Assembly (NCBI GenBank): GCA_040879985.1
Contig: JBBDJH010000007.1
Coordinates: forward strand, 1 to 64,000
Length of the DNA stretch: 64,000 bases
DNA from: VRUE01 sp040879985
GTDB taxonomy: Bacteria; Actinomycetota; Thermoleophilia; Solirubrobacterales; 70-9
Direction of reading: 5' to 3'
The translations under genes and the position numbers were made by a program. Positions 32,911 through 42,297 of this stretch are shown here, piece by piece. Numbering within the stretch: the first letter of the stretch is position 1; each line of letters starts with the position of its first letter. The notes under the pieces are model-generated. The model was not told the DNA's origin, searched no databases, and was given only the letters and a program-made list of their open reading frames with translations.

Positions 32911-35295
32911 ATGAACGGTGGGCGGGCGGCGCGAGCGGGACTGGTGGCTGGGGCCGCCGGCACCGGGCTGGCCGCCGCGGCTACCGCCGCCGCCTGGCAC
33001 TGGCTGGCGCGCCGGCCGCTGCCCAAGCAGAAGGGCGAGATCGAGCTGCCCGAGCTGGAGGGGCCGGTGCGGGTGCGGCGCGACCGTTGGGCGGTGCCGC
33101 ACGTCGAGGCGGGGAGCGCCGCCGACCTCTGGTTCGCCGAGGGCTTCTGCCACGGCCAGGACCGGCTCTGGCAGATGGACTTCTACCGCCGTGCGCTCTC
33201 CGGCCGCGTCGCCGAGTTCGCCGGCGAGGAGGGACTGCCGGTCGACCGGCTGATGCGGACCCTCGGCATGCGGCGCGCGGCGGAGCGCGAGGCGGCGCAG
33301 CTCGAGCCCGAGCTGCGCGCCCTGCTCGAGCGCTTCTGCGCGGGCGTCAACGCCGCCGCCGCGAGCGCCAAGGCGCTGCCCTTCGAGATGCAGCTGCTGC
33401 GGCTCGACTGGGAGCCGTGGCGCCCCGCCGACATCCTCGGCCTCGGCAAGCTGCTCGCCTTCGGCCTCTCGACCAACTGGGAGAAGGAGCTGCTGCGCGC
33501 CGACATGACCCGCGAGCTCGGCCCCGAGCTGGCCGCCAGGCTCGACCCCGGCTACCCCGCCGGCAACCCGGTCGTGACCCAGGAACCGTGGTCGGGCGAC
33601 GGGCTCGGCGTGGCCGAGCAGATCGACGCCGTGCGCCGCTCGATCGGCATGGCGACGGAGGCCAGCGGCTCCAACAACTGGGCGGTCGGCGGCGCGCTGA
33701 GCGCCACCGGCTCGCCGCTGATCGCCGGCGACCCGCACCTGCCGCCGAGCATGCCGGGCATCTGGTACCAGGTCGGCCTCACGCTCGGCGACCGCTTCGT
33801 CCGCGGCGCCTCGCTGCCGGGCATGCCCGGCGTCTACATGGGCCAGAACAACGACGTCTGCTGGACCTTCACCAACGTCATGGCCGATGTCCAGGACCTC
33901 TTCGTCGAGCGGGTCGAGGGCGACCGCTACCAGTTCGAGGGCGAGTGGCGGCCGCTCGAGATCGTCCGCGAGGAGATCGCCGTGAAGGGACGCGAGGCGC
34001 CCGAGCCGCTCGACGTGCGCGCCACCCACCACGGCCCGCTGGTCAACGCGGCGCTCGGCGCCGACGACGCCGAGCCGCTGGCCCTGCGCTGGATCGCGCT
34101 CGACCGGCCGACCGCCTTCAAGGGCATGTTCGAACTGCACGGGATCCACTCCGGGGCGGAGCTGGTCGCCAGCCTGGAGGGCCACAGCTCGCCCGCCTCG
34201 AACCTGATCTGGGCCGACCGCCACGGCTCGATCGGCTACAAGCTGATCGGCTGCCTGCCGCTGCGCAAGGGCGGCTGCCCCGACCTGCCCAAGCCGGGCT
34301 GGGACGGCGGGTTCGAGTGGGAGGGCACGATCCCCTACGACGAGCTGCCGGAGACGACCGATCCCGAGAGCGGCTTTCTGATCACCGCCAACAACCGCAT
34401 CGTCGGCGACGAGTACCCGCACCACATCACCAGCGAATGGCTGGACGGCTACCGCGCCAAGCGGATCGAGCAGCTGCTGCGCGCCGGCGAGGGGCACGAC
34501 ATCGAGGGCTTCGAGGCGATGCAGTCCGACAACCTCTCGCTGCCCGGGCTGGAGGCGGCGCGCCGGCTGGGCCGGCTGAGCCCCTCCGGACAGCGCGAGA
34601 TCAGCGCGCTCGAGCGGCTGCGCAGCTGGGACGGGCGGCTCGACCCCGGCACGATCGCGGGCACGATCTACCAGGCCTTCCTGCTGCGGCTGGCGCGCGA
34701 GGTCGCCCGCGCGGCGATCGGCGACCGCGACCTCTGCGAGCGCTGGCTCGACCGCGCCGACAACGGCTTCATGCCGCACGTCACCTCGCCCTGGCGCTGG
34801 CACTCGCACCTGATGAAGCTCTGGGAGGAGGGCGACGAGGAGCTGATCGGCCGCCCCTGGGACGGCCTCGTGCTGGAGGCGCTGAGCGGCGCCCTCGACG
34901 ACCTCGGCGACCGCTTCGGCCCCGACCCGGAGGGCTGGCGCTGGGGGCACGTGCACGAGATGGCCTTCCCGCACGCGCTCGGCGACGCCAATCCGTTGCT
35001 CGGCAAGCTGCTCAACCGCAGCCTCCGCGCCGGCGGCGCCCAGGAGACCGTCAGCCAGATCGCCTACGACCCCAACGACCCGTACAAAGCGGTCTGGGCG
35101 CCGAGCTGGCGGATGGTCGCCGACCCGGCCGACCCGGAGCGCTCGCGCTGGCAGATGTTCACCGGCCAGTCCGGCCACCCGGCCAGCCCGCACTACGACG
35201 ACCTGCAGGCCGACTGGCTTGAGGGCCGCACCCAGCCGATGGCCGGCGAAGGCCCCTGGCGCGAGCTGGACCTTGTGCCGGGGCCGTCCCGGTAG
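32911..35295 (+). CDS. Penicillin-acylase-family Ntn hydrolase
   Basis: A 794-aa protein. After an N-terminal hydrophobic segment (~8-30, probable export signal or anchor) come the α-chain features (VRRDRWAVPHVEA, FCHGQDRLWQMDFYRRALSGR) and the GSNNW processing site, where Ser254 would become the N-terminal nucleophile of the β-chain. Later marks are GDPHLPPSMPGIWYQVGL and NDVCWTFTN. Substrates in the family are acyl amides, including acyl-homoserine lactones. AAGGTG precedes the ATG. Residues for self-cleavage look intact. Confidence 0.87.
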   Translation: MNGGRAARAGLVAGAAGTGLAAAATAAAWHWLARRPLPKQKGEIELPELEGPVRVRRDRWAVPHVEAGSAADLWFAEGFCHGQDRLWQMDFYRRALSGRVAEFAGEEGLPVDRLMRTLGMRRAAEREAAQLEPELRALLERFCAGVNAAAASAKALPFEMQLLRLDWEPWRPADILGLGKLLAFGLSTNWEKELLRADMTRELGPELAARLDPGYPAGNPVVTQEPWSGDGLGVAEQIDAVRRSIGMATEASGSNNWAVGGALSATGSPLIAGDPHLPPSMPGIWYQVGLTLGDRFVRGASLPGMPGVYMGQNNDVCWTFTNVMADVQDLFVERVEGDRYQFEGEWRPLEIVREEIAVKGREAPEPLDVRATHHGPLVNAALGADDAEPLALRWIALDRPTAFKGMFELHGIHSGAELVASLEGHSSPASNLIWADRHGSIGYKLIGCLPLRKGGCPDLPKPGWDGGFEWEGTIPYDELPETTDPESGFLITANNRIVGDEYPHHITSEWLDGYRAKRIEQLLRAGEGHDIEGFEAMQSDNLSLPGLEAARRLGRLSPSGQREISALERLRSWDGRLDPGTIAGTIYQAFLLRLAREVARAAIGDRDLCERWLDRADNGFMPHVTSPWRWHSHLMKLWEEGDEELIGRPWDGLVLEALSGALDDLGDRFGPDPEGWRWGHVHEMAFPHALGDANPLLGKLLNRSLRAGGAQETVSQIAYDPNDPYKAVWAPSWRMVADPADPERSRWQMFTGQSGHPASPHYDDLQADWLEGRTQPMAGEGPWRELDLVPGPSR

Positions 35296-35373
35296 GCCCG
35301 CTTCGGCAAATCTCTTGCGGCGGTAGCTGCATAGAAGCCGAAACGTTTGGCGTGTGGCACGGTTGGGGAGTAG

Positions 35374-37095
35374 ATGCGGCGCCTGGCCATATGTTTGCTG
35401 GCGCTGGCCGTGGTTCTGCCCGCGAGCGCCGGCGCGAAGACCGTCCAGTTCCAGGGCGAGCGCGTCGCCGTGCCCGCCGGCTGGCCGGTCATCGACCTCG
35501 CCAAGCAGCCGCGGACCTGCGTGCGGCTCGATCGCAAGGCGGTCTATGTGGGCACGCCGAGCGTCGCCCAGCGCTGCCCGGCGAACGCGATGGGACGGCA
35601 GCGGGCGATCCTGCTCGACCCGAACGCGGGCGACCGCCCCGCTCCCGCCGCCGCGGCCAGCAAGGCGCGGAGCATCCGCCTGGCCGGCGGATCGAGCTTC
35701 ACCGGCCTCGGCTTCGACGCCTGCACCGCCCCCTCGCGCAGCGCGATGGCGGCCTGGCTGCGCTCTTCTCCCTTCCGGGCCGTCGGCATCTACATCGGCG
35801 GCAGCAACCGGGCCTGCTCGCAGCCGAGCCTGACCGCGAGCTGGGTCAGCGAGCAGACGGCGGCCGGTTGGCACCTGATCCCGACCTACGTCGGCCTGCA
35901 GGCGCCGACCTCGAGCTGCACCTCCTGCGCCAAGCTCAGCCCCTCCGCCGCGACGGCCCAGGGCGTCGCCGCGGCTAACGACGCCGTCGCCGAGGCGCGC
36001 GCGATCGGGATCGGTCCCGGCAGCCCGATCTACAACGACATGGAGAGCTACACCCGCACCGCGAGCGCGACCAACGCCACCCTGGCCTTCCTCGCCGCCT
36101 GGACGACGCGCCTGCGCGCCCTCGGCTACGTCTCCGGCGTCTACAGCAGCAGCAGCTCCGGCATCCGCGACCTGGTCAGCCGGCTCGGCAGCTCCTACCC
36201 GCAGCCGCAGGCGCTCTGGATCGCCAACTGGAACGGCCGCCGGGACACCGCCGACCCATTCGTGCCGGCCAGCGCCTGGGCCGACCACCAGCGCATCCAC
36301 CAGTACCTCGGCGGCCACAACGAGACCTGGGGCGGGGTGACGATCAACATCGACAGCAACTACGTCGAAGGGCCCACGGCGGGGGTCTCCTCGACCTCCC
36401 CCGACGACCCCAAGGGCAGCGTCGACGCGATCGGCTCGCCGGCGCCCGGCCAGGTCAGCGTGTCCGGCTGGGCCTTCGACCCCAACGCGCCGCGCCGCCC
36501 GGTCTCGATCCGCGTCGCCGTCGGCGCCGCGAAGGCCGGGGCCGGCAGCTCCAACTACGAGTTGGGCCCGGTCGCCGCGCAGCCTCGCGAAGACGTGGCG
36601 CTGCTGCACCGGCGCGGCGGCGCATCCGGCTTCAGCGCCAGCTTCCCGGTCGTCGGCAGCAAGCGGCAGCGGGTCTGCGTCTACGCGCTCAACGTCGGCC
36701 CCGGCGCCGACAGGCTGCTCGGTTGCCGCTCGATCGGGGTGCGGATCCCGATCGTCCTCTCCGACCTGCAGGTGGAGGGCAACTCCGTCCGGGCCAGGGT
36801 CCACTGCGTCTGGCCGGCCGGTACCCAGTGTCCCGGCCAGATGCTCCTCCGCGCCCGCGTCGGGGTGCGCAAGCCGGCCCGCATGCGCCGCGGCCGGGTC
36901 GTCTTCCGCACCAGGATGGTCAACCGGGGGGTCGCGAAGCGCGGCTTCCGGCTGACCGGAGGCCGCTCTCACTCCTTCCGCGTCGCGCTCGGCGCCGGCG
37001 GCCGCAAGCTCGTCCAGAGCCGCCGCAGGCTGCGCGCCCAGCTCGTCGTCGCGATCCCCGGCGGCCGCACGATCCGCGCCGTCAGGCTGAAGTAG
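35374..37095 (+). CDS. Secreted DUF1906 (glycoside-hydrolase-like) protein
   Basis: A 573-aa protein with a clear signal peptide (MRRLAICLLALAVVLPASAG, cleavage near residue 20). Residues ~105-330 resemble the DUF1906/Rv2525c domain: TGLGFDACTAPS, GIYIGG, WHLIPTYVGLQ, YNDMESY with acidic residues, WIANWN and the final NIDSNYVEG. The C-terminal ~220 residues are β-rich and Ig-like with a basic end. A cell-wall glycan substrate is likely but unproved. Confidence 0.78.
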   Translation: MRRLAICLLALAVVLPASAGAKTVQFQGERVAVPAGWPVIDLAKQPRTCVRLDRKAVYVGTPSVAQRCPANAMGRQRAILLDPNAGDRPAPAAAASKARSIRLAGGSSFTGLGFDACTAPSRSAMAAWLRSSPFRAVGIYIGGSNRACSQPSLTASWVSEQTAAGWHLIPTYVGLQAPTSSCTSCAKLSPSAATAQGVAAANDAVAEARAIGIGPGSPIYNDMESYTRTASATNATLAFLAAWTTRLRALGYVSGVYSSSSSGIRDLVSRLGSSYPQPQALWIANWNGRRDTADPFVPASAWADHQRIHQYLGGHNETWGGVTINIDSNYVEGPTAGVSSTSPDDPKGSVDAIGSPAPGQVSVSGWAFDPNAPRRPVSIRVAVGAAKAGAGSSNYELGPVAAQPREDVALLHRRGGASGFSASFPVVGSKRQRVCVYALNVGPGADRLLGCRSIGVRIPIVLSDLQVEGNSVRARVHCVWPAGTQCPGQMLLRARVGVRKPARMRRGRVVFRTRMVNRGVAKRGFRLTGGRSHSFRVALGAGGRKLVQSRRRLRAQLVVAIPGGRTIRAVRLK

Positions 37096-37101
37096 CGGCG
37101 A

Positions 37102-37734
37102 CTACCGCGCAGCAGCGCGGCTGAAGTTCCTCACGGCCTCTACCACCGCGTCAGGGGCCTTTTCCGGCGAGCCGGCGTCGAAGGGCGGGTCGGGGTCGTA
37201 CTCGATCCCAAGCTGGACGGCCTGGGCGACCTCCGGGCCGGCCTCGCGCCCGACCAGGTGCAGGGCCATGTCGAGGCCCGCGGTGACACCGGCCGCGGTG
37301 ACGATCTTGCCGTCCTCGACGAAGCGTCCACCGACAGGATCGGCGCCGTACGCCGGCAGCCGCTCGAGGAACAGCCAGTTGGACGTCGCCCGCCTGCCCT
37401 CGAGCAGCCCTGCGGCGCCGAGGATCATCGAGCCGGTGCAGACGGAGGTCGTCCATTTGGTCCGGCGGTCGATTGCGCGCAGCCAGGCGAGCACCGTCTC
37501 GTCCTCCGTCACCGCCTCGCAGCCCTCGCCCCCGGGGACGAGGACGACATCGGCGTCCTCCACTTCGTCGAGCGTGCGGTCGACACTGAGGCCGAGGCCG
37601 CCTTCGGCGCGGACCTGGCCTTTGCGCGTCCCGACCAGGCGGACGTCCCAGCCCGGCACACAGCGCAGCACTTCGTAGGGGCCGATCGCATCGAGGGCGG
37701 CGAGCTTCTCGTAGAGCAGGATCGCGATCCGCAT
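37102..37734 (-). CDS. DJ-1/PfpI-family protein (isonitrile-hydratase-like)
   Basis: A 210-aa protein from ATG 37734. IAILLYEKLAALDAIGPYEVL opens the flavodoxin-like fold, VLVPGGEGCEAV carries the second loop, and SVCTGSMILGAAGLL holds the nucleophile Cys elbow. TSNW follows, as in isonitrile hydratases and other DJ-1 proteins. It is convergent with the DUF1906 gene, 6 nt apart. Confidence 0.82.
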   Translation of the reverse strand: MRIAILLYEKLAALDAIGPYEVLRCVPGWDVRLVGTRKGQVRAEGGLGLSVDRTLDEVEDADVVLVPGGEGCEAVTEDETVLAWLRAIDRRTKWTTSVCTGSMILGAAGLLEGRRATSNWLFLERLPAYGADPVGGRFVEDGKIVTAAGVTAGLDMALHLVGREAGPEVAQAVQLGIEYDPDPPFDAGSPEKAPDAVVEAVRNFSRAAAR

Positions 37735-37823
37735 GAGCCGATCTTGGCGGCTTTCCTCCCACGCGTCCAGTGGCACTCGAAATTGCTGCGACGACGCCGA
37801 CCGCCTACCGCCGGGCGTTTAGG

Positions 37824-37839
37824 ACCTATCCCGATAGGT
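37824..37839. repeat. Short palindrome between DJ-1-like and AbiEii-like genes
   Basis: ACCTATCCCGATAGGT has 6-bp arms and a 4-nt loop. It lies ~75 nt before the AbiEii-like start and may be an operator for that toxin-antitoxin operon or a terminator-like element. Confidence 0.3.
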
Positions 37840-37912
37840 GATCATTCTGCCCCCCCTCCACTAGGAGGACAAGTTAAGCGCATAAAACACCTCTAAGTTG
37901 TACTCTTGGCCA

Positions 37913-38668
37913 ATGGGCAAACTCACCCCTGCACAGATCGTCGAGTTCTTTCACGTCGTCTTCCTCGACGTGTTGTCAAAACGTCTCGATCCAACCCGCT
38001 ACGTGCTGAAGGGTGGGGCGAACCTGCGCTTCTTCTTTGGCAGCCTGCGCTATTCAGAGGACATCGACCTGGATGTCAGCGGTGTGGAGCCGTGGGGCCT
38101 TGAGGAAAAGGTCGACGGCGTGCTCGACTCCGCTCCGCTGAGCACCCTCCTGCGGGTCGGTGGTCTGACGATCACCGAGTTCTCAAAGCCGAAGCAGACC
38201 GCGACCACGCGGCGGTGGAAGGTCGGGGTCGAGGTCCCAGGACGGTCCGACCCGCTCCGAACCAAGATCGAGTTCAGCAATCGGAACGGCGAGCAGCGGT
38301 ACCGCCTGGAGCCGGTGCCGAGCCGGATCGTCTCGCCCTACGCGCTGCGCGCTCCAAGCGTTCAGCACTACATCGAGAGCGCGCCGACGGAGCAGAAGGT
38401 CGTGGCCCTTGCGAACCGGTCGGAGACGCAGGCGCGCGATGTCTTCGATCTCGATCTGCTGCTTCGCCGTCGCGCGCTTCCGGCCGGTTCCCTCGACTCG
38501 CAGGTCCTCAGCGATGCGGCTGACCGCGCCTTGCAGTTGCCCTTCGCCGCCTTTCGCGATCAGGTTCTCCCCTTCCTCGAGCCCGATGCATTCGAGCTCT
38601 ATGACAGCGAAGCGGCCTGGGAGCAGATGCAAGCCTTCGTCGCCGAAAAGCTGGAGGGGGCGCGGTGA
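37913..38668 (+). CDS. AbiEii/AbiGii-family nucleotidyltransferase toxin
   Basis: A 251-aa protein. YVLKGGANLRFFFGSLRYSEDIDLDV (about 30-55) is the AbiEii signature with GG at 34-35 and D50/D52 as metal ligands. LRTKIEFSNR gives the third acid, and the C-terminal SETQARDVFDLDLLL segment is typical. ATG 37913 is preferred over TTG 37898. Here the toxin precedes its antitoxin, the reverse of the usual abiE order, with a GTGA overlap. Confidence 0.8.
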   Translation: MGKLTPAQIVEFFHVVFLDVLSKRLDPTRYVLKGGANLRFFFGSLRYSEDIDLDVSGVEPWGLEEKVDGVLDSAPLSTLLRVGGLTITEFSKPKQTATTRRWKVGVEVPGRSDPLRTKIEFSNRNGEQRYRLEPVPSRIVSPYALRAPSVQHYIESAPTEQKVVALANRSETQARDVFDLDLLLRRRALPAGSLDSQVLSDAADRALQLPFAAFRDQVLPFLEPDAFELYDSEAAWEQMQAFVAEKLEGAR

Positions 38669-39336
38669 GGCCGATCGACGCCTACGGGGATTTGCTGCGC
38701 ATGAAGCGCCCGATCGTCACCACCCGCGAAGCGGCGGTACGTTGGCGGAGCGAGCAGGGGACCGCCGGCAGACGCCTGCGAGCGATCGAAGAGGCCGGGC
38801 TCGCGCGCCGGCTGCGCCGAGGACTATGGGCGCTCGACCTGGATCTCGAGCCGTTCGTTGTCGCGCCCTACCTGACGGCCCCCTTTCCCGCCTATGTGTC
38901 GTTCTGGTCGGCGCTTTCCCGTTATGGCGCGATCGAGCAGATCCCGCGCCAGATCTCGGTCGCATCGCTCGACCGGGCAAGGCGGGTCCCGACCGCGGTC
39001 GGGACGTTCGAGATCCACCACCTTGCACCTGAGTTGTTTGGCGGCTTCGACGGCTCTGAGGAAACCGGTTACCTGGCGACTGCGGAGAAGGCTCTCTTCG
39101 ACACTGTCTACGTTCGGGCGGCTGCGGGCAGCCGAGCCTTCTTTCCCGAGCTCTCACTCCCCCCGGACTTCGACGACGCTGAGGTGGAGAAGTGGATCGG
39201 CCGAATAGAGAGCCCGCGCCTGCGGACCTTGGTTTCGCGGCGCATCGGCGAGACGATCGGGCGGGCATCGCGAGAAAGCGCCTCCGTATCGACTCAGCCC
39301 ACCACCCGGCGGCGGCGTAGAGTTCCGCCGCGATGA
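38665..39336 (+). CDS. AbiEi-family antitoxin
   Basis: A 223-aa protein. An N-terminal winged helix (~15-55, IVTTREAAVRWRSEQGTAGRRLRAIEEAGLARRL) is followed by the AbiEi C-terminal domain (YVSFWSALSRYGAIEQIP, TAEKALFDTVYVRA). The final basic tail (TTRRRRRVPPR) overlaps the next gene's start by 4 nt. Expected to bind DNA and neutralise the adjacent toxin. Confidence 0.75.
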   Translation: MRPIDAYGDLLRMKRPIVTTREAAVRWRSEQGTAGRRLRAIEEAGLARRLRRGLWALDLDLEPFVVAPYLTAPFPAYVSFWSALSRYGAIEQIPRQISVASLDRARRVPTAVGTFEIHHLAPELFGGFDGSEETGYLATAEKALFDTVYVRAAAGSRAFFPELSLPPDFDDAEVEKWIGRIESPRLRTLVSRRIGETIGRASRESASVSTQPTTRRRRRVPPR

Positions 39337-39800
39337 GCCGGCGCGACCAGATCACGCTCAGCGAGGCGGAGCTGCTCGCGCTGCTCGACGCGGAGCGGAT
39401 CGCGGTCGTCTCCTCCAACGGGCCGCGCGGTTGGCCGCACTCGATGCCGCTCTGGTTCGTGCCGCGCGACGGCGAGGTCTGGATCTGGACCTACGCCAAG
39501 TCGCAGAAGGTGCGCAACCTCGAACGCGACCCGCGCGCCACCGTGCTGATCGAGACCGGCCACGAGTACGGCGAGCTGCGCGGCGCCCAGATCGAGGCCG
39601 AGGCCGAGCTGCACAGCGACTTCGCGACCGTGATCGGCTTCGCCGAGGAGCTGACCGTGCGCTACGCGGAGGGAATCTCCGCGGTCGAGGGCGACGCCAA
39701 GGCGGCGCTCGAAGCGCAGGCGCCGAAGCGGGTCGCGATCCAGTTCAAGCCGCAACGGGTCGCGAGCTGGGACCACCGCAAGCTCGGCGGCTCCTACTGA
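39333..39800 (+). CDS. PNPOx-like flavin/F420-binding protein
   Basis: A 155-aa split-barrel protein. WPHSMPLWFVPRDGEVWIWTY, KVRNLERDPRATVLIE and the mid strand ELRGAQIEAEAEL match the pyridoxamine-5'-phosphate-oxidase-like family that uses FMN or F420. ATGA overlap with the antitoxin gene suggests read-through but its function is probably unrelated. Confidence 0.8.
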   Translation: MSRRDQITLSEAELLALLDAERIAVVSSNGPRGWPHSMPLWFVPRDGEVWIWTYAKSQKVRNLERDPRATVLIETGHEYGELRGAQIEAEAELHSDFATVIGFAEELTVRYAEGISAVEGDAKAALEAQAPKRVAIQFKPQRVASWDHRKLGGSY

Positions 39801-39813
39801 GCGTGGCAGGGCG

Positions 39814-40545
39814 ATGAACGCCGGGGGACCGGCCTGGTTGATCCTGCCGACCTACAACGAGGCCGGCAACATCGCCGCCTTCGTCGAGGCCGTGCGCGCG
39901 AAGCTGCCCGCCTCCGCTCGGGTGCTGATCGTCGACGACAACTCCCCCGACGGGACCGGCCGCATCGCCGACGAGCTGGCCGAGCGGCACGAGGGCGTGT
40001 CGGTCCTGCACCGGCCGCGCAAGGAAGGCCTCGGCGCCGCCTACATCGCCGGCTTCGAGCGGGCGCTCGCCGGCGGCGCGGCCTACGTGCTCGAGATGGA
40101 CGCCGACTTCTCCCACGACCCGGCCTACCTGCCGCGCCTGCTCGAGGTCGGTTCGCGGACCGACCTGGCGATCGGCTCGCGCTACGTGCCCGGCGGCGGC
40201 GTCGGCGAGTGGAGCCCGCTGCGCAAGGCGATCAGCCGCGGCGGCAGCGCCTACGCGCGGACCGTGCTCGGGCTCGGCGTGCGCGACCTGACCGGCGGCT
40301 TCAAGTGCTTCCGCCGCGAGGTGCTGGAGGCGATCGACTTCGCCTCGATCCGCTCGCGCGGCTACGCCTTCCAGGTCGAGACGACCTACCGCGCGGTCCG
40401 GCTCGGCTTCGACGTCGCCGAGTTCCCGATCGTCTTCCGCGAGCGCCGCGCCGGCCGCTCCAAGATGGGCCGCGCGATCGTCCTCGAGGCCGCCTGGCGG
40501 GTGCCGCTGCTGCGCCTCCGCCCCACCGCTACTTCGAAATCGTGA
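39814..40545 (+). CDS. GT2 polyprenol-phosphate sugar synthase-like
   Basis: A 243-aa GT-A glycosyltransferase of the dolichol-phosphate-mannose synthase type: LPTYNEAGNI, VDDNSPDGTGRIAD, EMDADFSHDPAYLP (DxD), GSRYVPGG and GGFKCFRREVLEAI. It lacks the C-terminal membrane domain of some homologues. It would charge a polyprenyl phosphate with a sugar donor for GT-C enzymes in the nearby glycan cluster. Confidence 0.85.
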   Translation: MNAGGPAWLILPTYNEAGNIAAFVEAVRAKLPASARVLIVDDNSPDGTGRIADELAERHEGVSVLHRPRKEGLGAAYIAGFERALAGGAAYVLEMDADFSHDPAYLPRLLEVGSRTDLAIGSRYVPGGGVGEWSPLRKAISRGGSAYARTVLGLGVRDLTGGFKCFRREVLEAIDFASIRSRGYAFQVETTYRAVRLGFDVAEFPIVFRERRAGRSKMGRAIVLEAAWRVPLLRLRPTATSKS

Positions 40546-40561
40546 TTGGGTTGCAGCTTCG

Positions 40562-41677
40562 ATGAGATCGAAGCCGGCCGCCCTCGCCGTCCTCGCCGCC
40601 ACCCTCGCGATCGCCGTGGGCGCCGTCTCGCTCTCCGCCGGGGCGGGGACCGCCCGGGCCGTGCCGCGCGAGTTCTTCGGCATCGGGCCACAGACCGGCT
40701 TGACCGAGGCCGACGCCGAATACATGCGCGCCGGGCGGATCGGCTCCGTCCGCTGGCCGCTCTCCTGGGGCGGCGTGCAGCCGACCCGCAACGGCGGCTA
40801 CGACTGGAGCGGCTTCGACGCGGTCGTCACGACGGCGGCCCGGCAACGGCTGCGCGTCCTGCCCTTCGTCTACGCGACCCCGGCCTGGCTGGCGCGCAAC
40901 TACACGACGCTGCCGGTCAACAACGCCCGGCAGCGGCGCGCCTGGGCGGCCTTCCTGCGCGCCGCCGCCGAACGCTACGGCCCGCGCGGCGAGTTCTGGC
41001 GCGAGCACTGGCGCGGCTCGGGCGATTTCGTCCCCAAGCTGCCGCTGCGCGATTGGCAGGTCTGGAACGAGGCCAACTTCTTCTACTTCGCCAAGCCCGC
41101 CTCGCCGGCCCGCTACGCGCAGCTGCTGAAGATCGCCAACCGGGCGCTGAAGCGCGGCGACCGCAGCACCAGGACGATCGTCTCCGGGCTGTTCGGCGAA
41201 CCGAACGCCAAGCCGCCCAACGCGATGGACGCGGTCGAGTTCCTCAGGCGCCTCTACCGGGTGCGGGGGATCAAGGCCAGCTTCGACGGCGTCGCCCTGC
41301 ACCCCTACTCGGAAACGGCCCGCGACCTGGCGCGGATGAGCGAGGAAATGCGCCGCGTGGTGCTCGACAACCGCGACGCCCGCACGCGCCTCTACATCAC
41401 CGAGATGGGCTGGGGCTCCGACAACAACCCCAACCTGGTCAGCTTCGAGCAGGGGGTCGGCTTCCAGAAGCGCGAGATGCGCCGCGCCTACGCCTACATG
41501 ATCCGCAACCGCGGCCGCCTCAACCTGCGCGGCGCCTACTGGTTCACCTGGAAGGACATCCGGGACTCCTGCAACTTCTGCGACTCGACCGGCCTCTTCC
41601 GCGACAGCGAACGACTCCGGGCGAAGCCGGCCTGGCACGCCTTCGTCAGGATCACCGGCGGGCGGGCGCGGCCGTAG
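40562..41677 (+). CDS. Secreted GH-A clan glycosidase (GH39-like)
   Basis: A 371-aa protein with a signal peptide (~1-32) and a TIM barrel. WQVWNEANFFYF supplies the acid/base Glu, and LYITEMGWGSDNN the nucleophile Glu. FDGVALHPYS is a typical strand-6 motif. Likely acts on extracellular glycan. It follows the GT2 gene by 16 nt and may be co-transcribed. Confidence 0.78.
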   Translation: MRSKPAALAVLAATLAIAVGAVSLSAGAGTARAVPREFFGIGPQTGLTEADAEYMRAGRIGSVRWPLSWGGVQPTRNGGYDWSGFDAVVTTAARQRLRVLPFVYATPAWLARNYTTLPVNNARQRRAWAAFLRAAAERYGPRGEFWREHWRGSGDFVPKLPLRDWQVWNEANFFYFAKPASPARYAQLLKIANRALKRGDRSTRTIVSGLFGEPNAKPPNAMDAVEFLRRLYRVRGIKASFDGVALHPYSETARDLARMSEEMRRVVLDNRDARTRLYITEMGWGSDNNPNLVSFEQGVGFQKREMRRAYAYMIRNRGRLNLRGAYWFTWKDIRDSCNFCDSTGLFRDSERLRAKPAWHAFVRITGGRARP

Positions 41678-41686
41678 GCCGAGGCG

Positions 41687-42232
41687 TCAGCCGGCCGGCA
41701 GATCGGCCGGCTCGAACGTGAAGCGGCGCAGCGGCGGAACGGCCTCGCCGGCGACGGCGACCGCGGCGGCGTAGCCCGGCCCGGCGTCGAGGTCGGCGAC
41801 CGCCACCGCCGTATCGGGCGCCGGCGCCCAGAGCCCCGTGCCGTGGCACTTGACGGTCGCCTCGCGCCGCGTCCACTCGGCGTAGAAGGCGGCCGGCCGC
41901 TTGCCGATCCGCTGCACGTCGACGCCGACCTCCAGCTCGGGCGAGACCGCCACCAGGGCCAGCTCGCCGCTGTGGCTGAGGTTGAAGCGGGTCGCCGCCC
42001 CGGCCGCGGCGAGCAGCGGCTTGCCGCGCTCGCCCGTGCCCAGCTCGATCGCCGCGGGCCGCTCGTCGAGGTAGCGCCCGAGCACCCCGCGCAGCGCCCA
42101 GCGCGCGGCGACCCAGCGGTCCCGCGGCTGACCCCGCAGCATTGCCGCGGCCCGCTCCCGCTCGGCGGCGGGGAGCCGCTCGGCGGCGGGCCAGCCCCGC
42201 GCGTCGAGTCGCGCCTGCCAGATGTGGACCAT
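41687..42232 (-). CDS. Sfp-type 4'-phosphopantetheinyl transferase
   Basis: A 181-aa protein with the family motifs GKPLL, FNLSHSGELALVAVS, VGVDVQRI (metal-binding Asp) and WTRREATVKCHGTGL. It activates carrier proteins by adding phosphopantetheine. At 181 aa it is shorter than Sfp (~224). No PKS or NRPS gene is in the window, so its carrier protein lies elsewhere. Confidence 0.87.
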   Translation of the reverse strand: MVHIWQARLDARGWPAAERLPAAERERAAAMLRGQPRDRWVAARWALRGVLGRYLDERPAAIELGTGERGKPLLAAAGAATRFNLSHSGELALVAVSPELEVGVDVQRIGKRPAAFYAEWTRREATVKCHGTGLWAPAPDTAVAVADLDAGPGYAAAVAVAGEAVPPLRRFTFEPADLPAG

Positions 42233-42297
42233 TGCGGTTATTGTCGGCCACCGCGGCAGCGGTGGCAGGGAGCCCGCCGCAGCCGGGCCGAAACCTG

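Noticed and set aside
32842..36972. A 1376-codon open frame on the minus strand
   Set aside because: It runs antisense to the penicillin-acylase-family and DUF1906 genes, which have clear motifs. Its composition is Ala/Gly/Arg/Asp-rich and it reflects GC bias at codon positions.
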